This document shows positions 38,894 to 46,738 of a stretch of 63,605 nucleotides of DNA, piece by piece (position 1 is the first letter of the stretch; every line of letters begins with the position of its first letter). Location: contig NZ_AASE01000015.1 in the NCBI RefSeq assembly GCF_000168715.1, positions 1-63,605 of the forward strand, written 5' to 3'. Origin of the DNA: Chlorobium ferrooxidans DSM 13031 (GTDB taxonomy: Bacteria; Bacteroidota; Chlorobiia; Chlorobiales; Chlorobiaceae). The notes beneath the pieces were generated by a model. It had not been told where the DNA came from and searched no databases. It worked only from the letters and a program-made list of their open reading frames with translations. The translations under genes and the position numbers were made by a program.

Positions 38894-38938
38894 CATCCGC
38901 TTTTCCTTGAGGAAACTTCGGGTTTGATGTTTTAACTA

Positions 38939-39550
38939 TCAGATAGTCTGTGCGGTAATCGTGAACGATCCTGCATGGGCACCGGACTCTGTCGTGTTCG
39001 AGAAGTTGAGTGTCATCTTGACATCTCCAACGGTCTGGGTCTGGCCGGTAACACCGCGAAGCAGTGTTGTAACCGTTGCTCCTGTAACCGCGCCGCTTAC
39101 ACCATTGGTTGAAGCAAGTCCGTATCCGGTTACACCGATCTTGGAGGTCGAGCCGACCCTCGTTGCCGAGAAATCAGTTCCGGTAATCGATACCGTTGCG
39201 GTTCCGCTGCTTGACAGACCGGCAATCGCCCAGGCATTCTTCAGCGTGATGTTGGCGGATGTCGGGCCGACCTCTGTTGCCGATGCAGCAAGAGTTGTTG
39301 AGGTATCACCGAGGGTTGTCCATGTTGCCGATAACGGTGAACCGGTCTGCGATGCGCTTGACGAGGTGGCCGAGAAGTTCAGGGCAACCGCGCTGTAGTA
39401 GTGCAGAACAAGGTACTCAGGCATCGTCACGGTCGTGGTGGTCGTTCCTGACTGGGAGACCGGTGTTGCCATAGCTGTTGAGGGCATAACCGAGAGACCG
39501 AGAAGTGCGGCTCCGAGAGCAAGGGTGCGAAGAGTTTTGTTGCTTTTCAT
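38939..39550 (-). CDS. Secreted Ser/Thr/Gly-rich protein of unknown function
   Basis: A 203-residue protein with a clear signal peptide (basic KSNKTLRT, hydrophobic core, predicted cleavage after ...STAMA). The mature part contains many Thr, Ser, Gly and Ala, few charges and no cysteine, with alternating beta-type hydrophobics. It looks like an all-beta surface or periplasmic protein. No family was recognised. It stands alone between a 540-bp upstream region and a strong terminator, so it may be separately and highly expressed. Confidence 0.75.
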   Translation of the reverse strand: MKSNKTLRTLALGAALLGLSVMPSTAMATPVSQSGTTTTTVTMPEYLVLHYYSAVALNFSATSSSASQTGSPLSATWTTLGDTSTTLAASATEVGPTSANITLKNAWAIAGLSSSGTATVSITGTDFSATRVGSTSKIGVTGYGLASTNGVSGAVTGATVTTLLRGVTGQTQTVGDVKMTLNFSNTTESGAHAGSFTITAQTI

Positions 39551-40090
39551 GATCGTATCCTGTTTGGTCGTAGTTGATAATTTTGTGTTTCTGATTCTGT
39601 ATATAATGCATCAACTACCGTGCCAAATGGCTGAAAACAGTTCATAACCGGTTCGCATGAACGTTCTTTCATTGACGATATCTCTTCATATTGTATGGTT
39701 TTGCGGATAAATATGCTCCTGTTTGCAGTTGAGACATATACCCGGCGAAAACGAGCCGGCCATAACGGTATTCAGAGGTGATACGTCTCGTTTTTGGTGC
39801 CACGATCCGTTTGATGAGACATATTGTGAGACGATTTGTGCTTCCAGTGGGGTTTTAATACGCTTTACCCGGCAGTAAAATCCGTTGCTCTATACACGTT
39901 ACTCCGTAACGGTGTTTTGATGGATGAATGTTTGAAAAGACTCGATAAAGAGCTTTGCAAACGCTCGTTTGATTGGAGGCTTTCGGGTTTTTTGTATTTT
40001 CCTGAACCCCTGTTTTACTTTCAGGCACTCTTTCCAACTGACGGAACCTTCTGTTTGATCGCTCAGTAATAGTATGCATGACTAAACTGT
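39551..40090. other. Intergenic region with divergent promoters
   Basis: 540 bp between the divergent secreted-protein and 246-aa genes. ORFs exist on both strands around 39836-40079 but overlap each other and have no recognisable features, so I do not call them. No hairpin terminator or repeat stands out. It must hold both promoters. Confidence 0.5.
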
Positions 40091-40831
40091 ATGACCATGG
40101 CCGGTGAAGCTGACCTGATTCCGGGTATTTTTAGTTATTGTGACCGCTGGTGTGAGCGTTGTGCATTTACCGCTCGCTGTCTTCAGTTTCAGGTTGAATC
40201 CGGGGAGCAGAAGAGCGGCAGTGCTCTGCACGAGTTTGATGCACTGAATGCCGGGTTTTGGCAGGAGATGGGTGAAGCTCTTGTCAATGCTATGCGTTAC
40301 ATTCGGGAAATGGCCATAAAGCAGGGTCTTGGTGTTGATGATCTGCAAAAAGAGACCGTGCTCTCCGAACCGCCGGACAGTAAGTATCGTAATGCCCGTG
40401 AACATCCCTGTTCTGCAGCAGCTCTTCTCTATGCCGGTATGGTCAATGAATGGTTTGCTGCGGCTGATGATATTTTCGAGGAGGAGTCTCTGCTCATGAA
40501 CCCTAATCAGCCCTCTTTCAGAGAACCTGTTGAGATTATAAGGCACTATCAGTATTTTATTTATCCTAAAATTGTCCGTGCTGTTGAAGGCAGAATGAAC
40601 GATATCGCTTCCGGGATCAATGAACCGGATAATGATGCCAACGGTACGGCCAAAATTGCTCTTATTACTATTGATCGCTCACTTGCCGCATGGAGTCTGC
40701 TTTATACCGGATTACCCTCACAGGAGGATAGTACGCTCTCTCTTCTTGTTCATCTTGACCGGCTTCGCCGTTCAGTTGAGGTTGTTTTTCCTGCAGCAAG
40801 GTCATTTGTACGACCGGGTCTTGATGCATAA
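40091..40831 (+). CDS. Conserved-looking hypothetical protein with N-terminal cysteine motif
   Basis: A 246-residue soluble protein. SYCDRWCERCAFTARC near the start places C17, C21, C24 and C30 as a probable metal site (Cx3Cx2Cx5C). The rest is helical, with HPCSAAALLYAGMVNEWF and a C-terminal segment ending SVEVVFPAARSFVRPGL. No family name is known to me. A second ATG two codons in (40097) is an alternative start. It is co-directional with the DUF4438 gene 32 bp downstream, so the two may be co-transcribed. Confidence 0.75.
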   Translation: MTMAGEADLIPGIFSYCDRWCERCAFTARCLQFQVESGEQKSGSALHEFDALNAGFWQEMGEALVNAMRYIREMAIKQGLGVDDLQKETVLSEPPDSKYRNAREHPCSAAALLYAGMVNEWFAAADDIFEEESLLMNPNQPSFREPVEIIRHYQYFIYPKIVRAVEGRMNDIASGINEPDNDANGTAKIALITIDRSLAAWSLLYTGLPSQEDSTLSLLVHLDRLRRSVEVVFPAARSFVRPGLDA

Positions 40832-40863
40832 CTGTATGTGCCTATAACCATTATTAAGAACTC

Positions 40864-41760
40864 ATGCTTAAAACAAACGAACCGCATTTAGTGGAGTTTT
40901 TACTGCAGTGTCAGCCGGGGCAGCCGAGAACCAGAGGTAATTGGGAGGTTGACCACCACGGCACGCCGTTTATTCTTCCTTCAATCGGAGGCATTACCCT
41001 GAATGTTCAGGCGGGAGATCCTGCATTCGGATGGCAGGGGGATCATATAGAGCCGGGAGTAAGCTGTACTGCCGATACCCAGAAACCTTTCGAACATCCC
41101 AACGTAGGAGTGCAGATTTACTCCTGTGCAGGTAATGTTGCCACTGTTGTCACCGGTGAGGCCAAAGGGGCGGAAGGCCGTGTTCTCGGCCATCATGGAG
41201 GGTCAGAGCATGTGATTGTCGATTTCACGCGTGAGGTCAAGGAGAAGCTGCTTTACAGCGATACCATTATAATCCGGGGGAAAGGTCAGGGCCTTAAGCT
41301 CACGGATTATCCGGCTGTTACCCTGTTCAATCTTGATCCCGACCTGCTTCAGGCCCTGAAGATCCGTGAACTTGACGGTGGTGTGCTTGAAGTTCCGGTT
41401 ACCACCGTTATTCCTGCTGTCTGCATGGGTTCAGGTATCGGATCCGCACATGTTGCAAAAGGTGATTATGATATTATGACGAGTGACGGTGAAACGGTCA
41501 GGGAGTATGGTATTGACAAAATCCGTTTCGGTGATTTTGTTGCGTTGCAGGATCATGATAATCGCTATGGAAGAGCATACCGGAGGGGCGCAATCTCTAT
41601 CGGTATTGTCGTACACAGCGACTGCATGGAAGCCGGTCATGGGCCGGGGGTTACTACGCTCATGACCTGTGCTTCGCCGCTTATCAGGCCGTTTATCGAT
41701 CCTGAAGCCAATATTGCCGACCGACTTGGCTTTGGAACCACCCTGAAAATTCCAGCATGA
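40864..41760 (+). CDS. DUF4438-domain protein
   Basis: A 298-residue protein matching the pattern of the DUF4438 family, as I recall it from Thermotoga TM_1086-like proteins. It has [25 protein letters not shown] near the N-terminus, [14 protein letters not shown] in the middle, and a [11 protein letters not shown] segment near 258-268. The conserved His/Asp positions look like a catalytic or metal site, but no activity is established. No signal peptide. Confidence 0.75.
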   Translation: MLKTNEPHLVEFLLQCQPGQPRTRGNWEVDHHGTPFILPSIGGITLNVQAGDPAFGWQGDHIEPGVSCTADTQKPFEHPNVGVQIYSCAGNVATVVTGEAKGAEGRVLGHHGGSEHVIVDFTREVKEKLLYSDTIIIRGKGQGLKLTDYPAVTLFNLDPDLLQALKIRELDGGVLEVPVTTVIPAVCMGSGIGSAHVAKGDYDIMTSDGETVREYGIDKIRFGDFVALQDHDNRYGRAYRRGAISIGIVVHSDCMEAGHGPGVTTLMTCASPLIRPFIDPEANIADRLGFGTTLKIPA

Positions 41761-42098
41761 AGGTATGCAATGCATAGCCTGAACCCTGTCCGGTACTCCT
41801 GGAGAGGAGTTGCGGCTCCGTAGCCGTTTATGCGTATACTTGCCTGAGGATTTCTCTGAGACGTAACGGCGGATGCCATTGCGATGTTTGCTGCATCAGG
41901 CATCTCGCGCCTCTCACACGACCGTCAGAGATTGGAAGAGTGCTGTTACCGAGCTACATGCCGGTCGAAAGAAGCAATGATTATCGCCTGCCCTTTTCTC
42001 TTTTTATAAGCGAAATTTAAGTATTTCTTAAGAGCGGTTTAATGATGCAATGGTTATCATAAAATCGTTGTAGTTTTTAACTTAAACGGTAAAGAGAG
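41761..42098 (+). other. 338-bp intergenic region with consecutive small hairpins
   Basis: Between the DUF4438 gene and trxA. Two adjacent stems are clear: ACTCCT-GGAG-AGGAGT (41795-41810) and CGGCT-CCGT-AGCCG (41813-41826). A looser GATGCC/GGCATC pairing lies near 41872-41902. There is no T-tract. The right end is AT-rich and holds the trxA promoter, with AAAGAGAG before its ATG. It may contain an unannotated small RNA, but this is not shown. Confidence 0.35.
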
Positions 42099-42428
42099 AT
42101 GAGCGAAAAATATCTTGCGGCAACGGACCAGAATTTCACAACCGAGATTCTTGAGTCGGATAAAGTGGCTCTGGTTGATTTCTGGGCAACCTGGTGCGGT
42201 CCTTGCATGATGCTTGGTCCGGTTATTGATGAACTTGCCGGAGAGTATGCCGGCAGAGCGGTAGTAGCAAAAGTCAATGTTGATGAGAATCCTGCCACAG
42301 CAGCCCGGTATGGCATCCGAAGTATACCGAGCCTGCTTATTTTCAAGAACGGCCAGGTTGTAGATCAGTTGCTCGGAGCCATACCGAAAAACCAGATTTC
42401 GAGGAAAATGGATCTGCATCTCGCATGA
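42099..42428 (+). CDS. trxA: Thioredoxin
   Basis: A 109-residue cytoplasmic dithiol carrier. WATWCGPC puts the redox pair at C33 and C36, with the cis-proline region SIPSLLIFKNG. A strong AAAGAGAG ribosome-binding site precedes the ATG. It is followed 49 bp later by thioredoxin reductase, which regenerates it. Confidence 0.97.
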   Translation: MSEKYLAATDQNFTTEILESDKVALVDFWATWCGPCMMLGPVIDELAGEYAGRAVVAKVNVDENPATAARYGIRSIPSLLIFKNGQVVDQLLGAIPKNQISRKMDLHLA

Positions 42429-42477
42429 TTATGCAGAAGCAGGCAAGTGGGTAAAGAGTTTTATTAATTACAACATC

Positions 42478-43422
42478 ATGACCAATATGGAAAGAGAAGT
42501 GCGTGATATCGTTATCATGGGCACCGGGCCTGCGGGATATACGGCAGCAATCTACACCGGAAGATCCAATCTCAAGCCGCTTATTATTGAAGGTTTGCAG
42601 CCGGGCGGTCAGCTCATGATCACCACCGAAATCGAGAATTTCCCCGGTTTTCCTGAAGGGATCCGCGGGCCTGAACTGATGTCTAAAATGCGTGAGCAGG
42701 CAGCAAAGTTCGGCGCGGAATTTCTTGCAGGGAGCGTGACCGAGGTTGATCTTTCCAGAAGCCCCTTCTCTCTTCAGCTTGAAGACGGTCGTGAACTCTT
42801 TACCCACGCACTCATTGTTGCAACCGGGGCCTGTGCCAAATGGCTCGGTATTGAGTCGGAAGACCGCTATCGCGGGAAGGGTGTTTCTGCCTGCGCAACC
42901 TGTGACGGATTTTTTTTCCGTGACAGCAAGGTTTTTGTTATCGGTGGCGGTGATACGGCCATGGAAGAGGCGCTCTACCTTACAAAATTTGCCTCGGAAG
43001 TAGTGCTTGTTCATCGTCGGGAAGAGTTCCGGTCATCAAAAATCATGAGTCTGAGAGTTCAAAAAAATCCAAAAATCAGGATGCTGCTCAATGAGGTCGT
43101 TGATGAAATTCTCGGAGATGGCATGCAGGTAACCGGGATCCGTCTGAAAAACGTCAAGACCGGCGAACTTGTTGAGCACTCATGTGACGGGGTGTTTCTG
43201 GCTATCGGTCACTCTCCGAATACCGCTTTGTTCAAGGGGCAGCTTGATCTTGATGACTACGGATATATCAAGACCAAAAAATCATCATCGGAAACCAGTG
43301 TGGCCGGTGTTTTTGCCTGCGGTGATGTTCAGGACTTTAACTACCGCCAGGCTGTTACAGCCGTAGGAACCGGCTGCATGGCAGCGGTTGATACCGAGCG
43401 CTTTCTTGAAACGATACGCTGA
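42478..43422 (+). CDS. trxB: Thioredoxin reductase (low-molecular-weight flavoprotein)
   Basis: A 314-residue FAD/NAD(P)H enzyme with the FAD motif GTGPAGYTAAIYTGRS (about residues 15-30). The redox motif is CATC (C139, C142), the nucleotide motif GGGDTAMEEA, and the C-terminal FAD segment VFACGDVQD. In NADPH enzymes HRRDxFR follows the pyridine nucleotide motif; here it is HRREEFR, consistent with NADPH use. Confidence 0.96.
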   Translation: MTNMEREVRDIVIMGTGPAGYTAAIYTGRSNLKPLIIEGLQPGGQLMITTEIENFPGFPEGIRGPELMSKMREQAAKFGAEFLAGSVTEVDLSRSPFSLQLEDGRELFTHALIVATGACAKWLGIESEDRYRGKGVSACATCDGFFFRDSKVFVIGGGDTAMEEALYLTKFASEVVLVHRREEFRSSKIMSLRVQKNPKIRMLLNEVVDEILGDGMQVTGIRLKNVKTGELVEHSCDGVFLAIGHSPNTALFKGQLDLDDYGYIKTKKSSSETSVAGVFACGDVQDFNYRQAVTAVGTGCMAAVDTERFLETIR

Positions 43423-43469
43423 GAAGAATGAGCTAAGTGATAGGTGAAGAGGTATTAGGTTTTAAGCCC

Positions 43470-43600
43470 TGTAGGGGCGGATGTTGGTAGTCCCTGGGGT
43501 TTTTCTTCGTCCCTGTAGTCCTTGAAGTCCTTTGGGTCCTTTTTTCTCTCGGGACAGGTGCTATCTTTTATGCCTGACCCCTGACCCCTGACACCTGGCT
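43470..43600. repeat. Composite intergenic repeat: REP-like word, GTCCTT repeat and 7-bp tandem
   Basis: Three elements lie side by side. TGTAGGGGCGG (43470-43480) matches the REP palindrome near the RAYT gene. A GTCC-rich block (about 43492-43545) is a copy, on the minus strand, of the dispersed repeat also at 51202-51262 and 60730-60785. CCTGACC is repeated two to three times at about 43572-43592. No coding function is likely. Confidence 0.75.
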
Positions 43601-43712
43601 TCTTCTTCCATGCCCGCCGGGAATTTTTTTCATTGTGGATGTGTTCTTGTTCTTCCTGTTGTGATAGATTCAAATTCGACTTTTAAAACCCTTAAAAGAT
43701 GGAGATGCAGTC

Positions 43713-44132
43713 ATGTCACTCAAACTTTATGGAAGGGATCCGTTGAGAATGTTTGAGGATGTTTTCAACGACAAGGTATCACCTTTTTTCTCTTCTATGA
43801 TCGCGCCCTCATTCAAGGTTGATATCAGTGAGGATGAAAATGTCATCAATATCGAGGCCGATCTTCCGGGCGTCAAGAAAGAGGATGTTAAGGTCTCAAT
43901 GGATGATGATGTGCTTTGCATCACTGCGGAAAGAACCCAGAGCGAGGAGGAGAAGAAGAAGGGATATCATCGCATTGAACGTTCGTGGGGAAGCCTGAGC
44001 AGGAGTTTTACTGTTGGAGAGAACATCAATGCTGAAAAGATCGAGGCATCCTACGATAACGGTGTGTTGAAGATCGTTCTCCCCAAGTCGGAACCGAAGC
44101 CCAAAACCGGCAAGGAGATTTCCATCAAATAG
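43713..44132 (+). CDS. Small heat-shock protein, Hsp20/alpha-crystallin family
   Basis: A 139-residue holdase chaperone. The alpha-crystallin domain covers about residues 33-135: FKVDISEDENVINIEADLPGVKKEDVKV, ERSWGSLSRSFTVG and YDNGVLKIVLPK, plus a C-terminal ISIK tail acting as the IxI motif. GGAG lies upstream of the ATG. No CIRCE or other heat-shock operator was seen. Confidence 0.95.
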   Translation: MSLKLYGRDPLRMFEDVFNDKVSPFFSSMIAPSFKVDISEDENVINIEADLPGVKKEDVKVSMDDDVLCITAERTQSEEEKKKGYHRIERSWGSLSRSFTVGENINAEKIEASYDNGVLKIVLPKSEPKPKTGKEISIK

Positions 44133-44149
44133 GAAACAGCATGTGTAAC

Positions 44150-44178
44150 AAAAAAACCCTCCGGTGTGGAGGGTTTTT
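44150..44178. terminator. Bidirectional terminator between hsp20 and bchE
   Basis: AAAAAACCCTCC-GGTGT-GGAGGGTTTTTT forms a stem with A-tract on one side and T-tract on the other, so it works for convergent transcription from hsp20 (plus) and bchE (minus). The bchE stop lies 25 bp away. Confidence 0.88.
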
Positions 44179-44202
44179 TTGTTGTAACCGGTCAGGAATG
44201 AA

Positions 44203-45843
44203 TCAGCAGTTGCGCACGGTTGATGAGGTGCGGTCCTTGATGGTGGTTTCATCGAACTCATCCCAGTTATGCTCGTCATGCTCACGCTGATACCCAGCCT
44301 CCTTGAGACCGAAGCTCATGTCGGCAACCATCTCCGGACGCAGCTCCTTGAGGTTTTTGACCTCATTCTGTGTCAGGATTCTTGACTTGTCAAATCCAAG
44401 ATCGATTTCAATCTTGTTGTTCTTGGTCTTGACGCGGTCGATATCGTAAAAGCGCTTGGTAATGGTTGTCTGCGCAAATGCCTTCAGGCATCCGAGCATG
44501 TACTTGCGCACATAGGGGTCCTTGATCCAGGGGTAGCTGAAGAAGGTTTTGCGTGCATAGAACCGTGCATATGATTTCAGCACGCCTTTGAGCACATCCT
44601 CACGCTCCATGTTATCCGGCTTGATGATCGGGGTAACAAAGTTGTACTTGGAGTAGTCGCGAACCTCAACCCTGTCGCCAAGCTCCTTGAAGAGATCGGA
44701 GAATGGCCATGGAGTGTAGATTGTCCAGTTTGCCATATCGGGATCCCAGTCCTTGCAGAGCTGGTAGGTCTCCTCAATGGTCTCGGGAGTTTCATGCTCA
44801 AGTCCCATCACAAACTGCGCTTCGGCCACAATACCGTTTTTCTGAAGCAGCTTGATGGCATACTTGTTCTCCTCAATGGTTGTCTCTTTGCGGAACCGGT
44901 TCAGGTTCATCTGGCTTGCAGCCTCGGTTCCAAGCGAGACGTGCACAAGGCCCGCCTTGCGGAAGAAGGGAAGCAGGTCGGCATCACGCATGATGTCGGT
45001 CACGCGGGTGTTGATACCCCAGGAGACGTTGAGTTTGCGGTCGATAAGCTCCTGACAGAGTGAAACGAACTTCTGCTTGTTGATGGTCGGCTCTTCGTCG
45101 GCAAGGATAAAGAATCCAACGTTATATTTTTTGACCAGTACCTCGATTTCGTCAACAAAAAGTTTCGGACTGCGTGCACGGTACCGGCGCCAGAACTGCC
45201 ACTGTGAGCAGAAGGTACAGGTAAAGGGACATCCTCTTGCAAAGTTCGGTACAGCAAGACGGCAGTTGAGCGGGGTGTAGATATATTTATCCCAGTCGTA
45301 GAGACTCCAGTCGGGGGTAAGGGTATCGAGGTCCTCGATCACCGGATGTGCTGCGGTTGCAAAAACCTTGCCCTCGTCATCAAGATAGGCAATACCGGTG
45401 ATGTTTGCGCGGTTCTCTCTGTCGGTACCGGCGGCAATCTCCCGGATGAGGTTGACGGTTACCTCTTCGCCTTCACCGCGTACCACATAGTCGGTTTCCG
45501 GTGCCTCGCTCAGTACCTGCGGGTACATGAAGGTGGAATGAATACCGCCCATGATGGTTCTGATCTTCGGGTCGACCTTTTTGGCGACCTTCATGATATC
45601 CTGTGCCTTGAAGATAGATGGGGTAATATTGGTGGCCATCACAACATCAGGCTTGTTTTTTCTGATGATCTCTTCAATCTGATCGTCTTCAAGATTGTCG
45701 GCCATGGCGTCAACGAAGCGCACTTGGTCAAATCCTGCCTGTTTCAGGGCACCACCGATATAGGCAACCCAGCTTGGCGTCCAGTTACCTGCAATTTCAG
45801 CTCCACCTGAATGATAATTTGGCTGAACCATCAGTATTTTCAT
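44203..45843 (-). CDS. bchE: Anaerobic Mg-protoporphyrin IX monomethyl ester cyclase BchE
   Basis: A 546-residue B12-binding radical SAM enzyme that closes ring E without oxygen. The N-terminal cobalamin-type domain (MVQPNYHSGGAEIAGNWTPSW; GGIHSTF near 99-105) precedes RGCPFTCTFC with C205, C209 and C212, and a long C-terminal region. The HSGGAEIAG start is typical of BchE. It is the last gene in the minus-strand order bchS/bchH/bchM/bchE, 147 bp after bchM, so it may have its own promoter. Confidence 0.93.
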   Translation of the reverse strand: MKILMVQPNYHSGGAEIAGNWTPSWVAYIGGALKQAGFDQVRFVDAMADNLEDDQIEEIIRKNKPDVVMATNITPSIFKAQDIMKVAKKVDPKIRTIMGGIHSTFMYPQVLSEAPETDYVVRGEGEEVTVNLIREIAAGTDRENRANITGIAYLDDEGKVFATAAHPVIEDLDTLTPDWSLYDWDKYIYTPLNCRLAVPNFARGCPFTCTFCSQWQFWRRYRARSPKLFVDEIEVLVKKYNVGFFILADEEPTINKQKFVSLCQELIDRKLNVSWGINTRVTDIMRDADLLPFFRKAGLVHVSLGTEAASQMNLNRFRKETTIEENKYAIKLLQKNGIVAEAQFVMGLEHETPETIEETYQLCKDWDPDMANWTIYTPWPFSDLFKELGDRVEVRDYSKYNFVTPIIKPDNMEREDVLKGVLKSYARFYARKTFFSYPWIKDPYVRKYMLGCLKAFAQTTITKRFYDIDRVKTKNNKIEIDLGFDKSRILTQNEVKNLKELRPEMVADMSFGLKEAGYQREHDEHNWDEFDETTIKDRTSSTVRNC

Positions 45844-45990
45844 CAGTCTTCACCCTCCAGATATGTTTTTTACAAAATAGGAATCTCTTTTCGCGGTAAC
45901 GGGAACGCCGATCTGCCAGAAAAAAATCCCTTGACTTTTAATTTACAATTTATTTGGAAAAATCTCTTATGGTTTTAGCATAAACCGCAC

Positions 45991-46689
45991 CTACTTGTGC
46001 GATGCATTCATCAGCATGGTGTGATAAAAACCAAAACTGATTTTTTCGCGACTTTTCACCTGCATGCCGGCTTTTTCCATTGCCCGCTGCATCTCCTCAT
46101 CGCGGATCATCTGGATGGTTGTTCTCCGTTCCTTTTTCGGGAAGTAGCCTCCGATCCAGTGCTGGAAGGCAAGAATATTGTTATATGGTGCATAGGTGAA
46201 AATAACCGACCCTTTTGTCAGGCTGCTCAGATTCCGGAAGGCCTCGGCAAATCCTTCTGCCGGGTAATGGATCAGCACGTCAAAACAGACCACAGCATCA
46301 TAGGTGCCGCTGACCGATTCAATGGTATTGACTTCGAACTCGATGTTTCCGTCAACACCCTGCTTTATGGCCTCCTCTTTTGCCTTTCCTACCATCTGCG
46401 AGGCTATATCTACAGACTTTACCTTATAACCGGCTTTTGCAAGTCTGATGCTGAAAAGTCCTGTACCGCATCCTGCATCAAGCACGGTTGCTCCTTTCGG
46501 CAGTCCAAGTTTCTGCAACCAGTCAAATGCCTTGTCCATCATGACCGCATGACCCTGACGGACGGTATTGCGTACGGAGGAGAGCTTGTCATCCCCGTAT
46601 ATGGAGGCCCAGCGCTGGAAGCCCTGCCCATTGAAATACGAACGGAGCATTTTTTTGTGCTCTTCAGCATTGAAAGAGGAACTGCTCAT
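45991..46689 (-). CDS. bchM: Mg-protoporphyrin IX O-methyltransferase BchM
   Basis: A 232-residue SAM-dependent enzyme that methylates the C13 propionate before ring-E formation. It has [18 protein letters not shown] near the start, SAM motif VLDAGCGTG (69-77), and DVLIHYP. I start it at the ATG at 46689, because the extra 52 upstream residues run into the bchH gene and look non-coding. It lies 49 bp after bchH and just before bchE in the pathway order. Confidence 0.93.
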   Translation of the reverse strand: MSSSSFNAEEHKKMLRSYFNGQGFQRWASIYGDDKLSSVRNTVRQGHAVMMDKAFDWLQKLGLPKGATVLDAGCGTGLFSIRLAKAGYKVKSVDIASQMVGKAKEEAIKQGVDGNIEFEVNTIESVSGTYDAVVCFDVLIHYPAEGFAEAFRNLSSLTKGSVIFTYAPYNNILAFQHWIGGYFPKKERRTTIQMIRDEEMQRAMEKAGMQVKSREKISFGFYHTMLMNASHK

Positions 46690-46738
46690 GGTATAAGTTT
46701 TGATGTTTCGTGATGTAGTTAATAAACGTTGCAGGCAC

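Noticed and set aside
39836..40079. Overlapping 77-codon plus and 74-codon minus frames
   Set aside because: They overlap each other, lack features and sit in a promoter-type gap.
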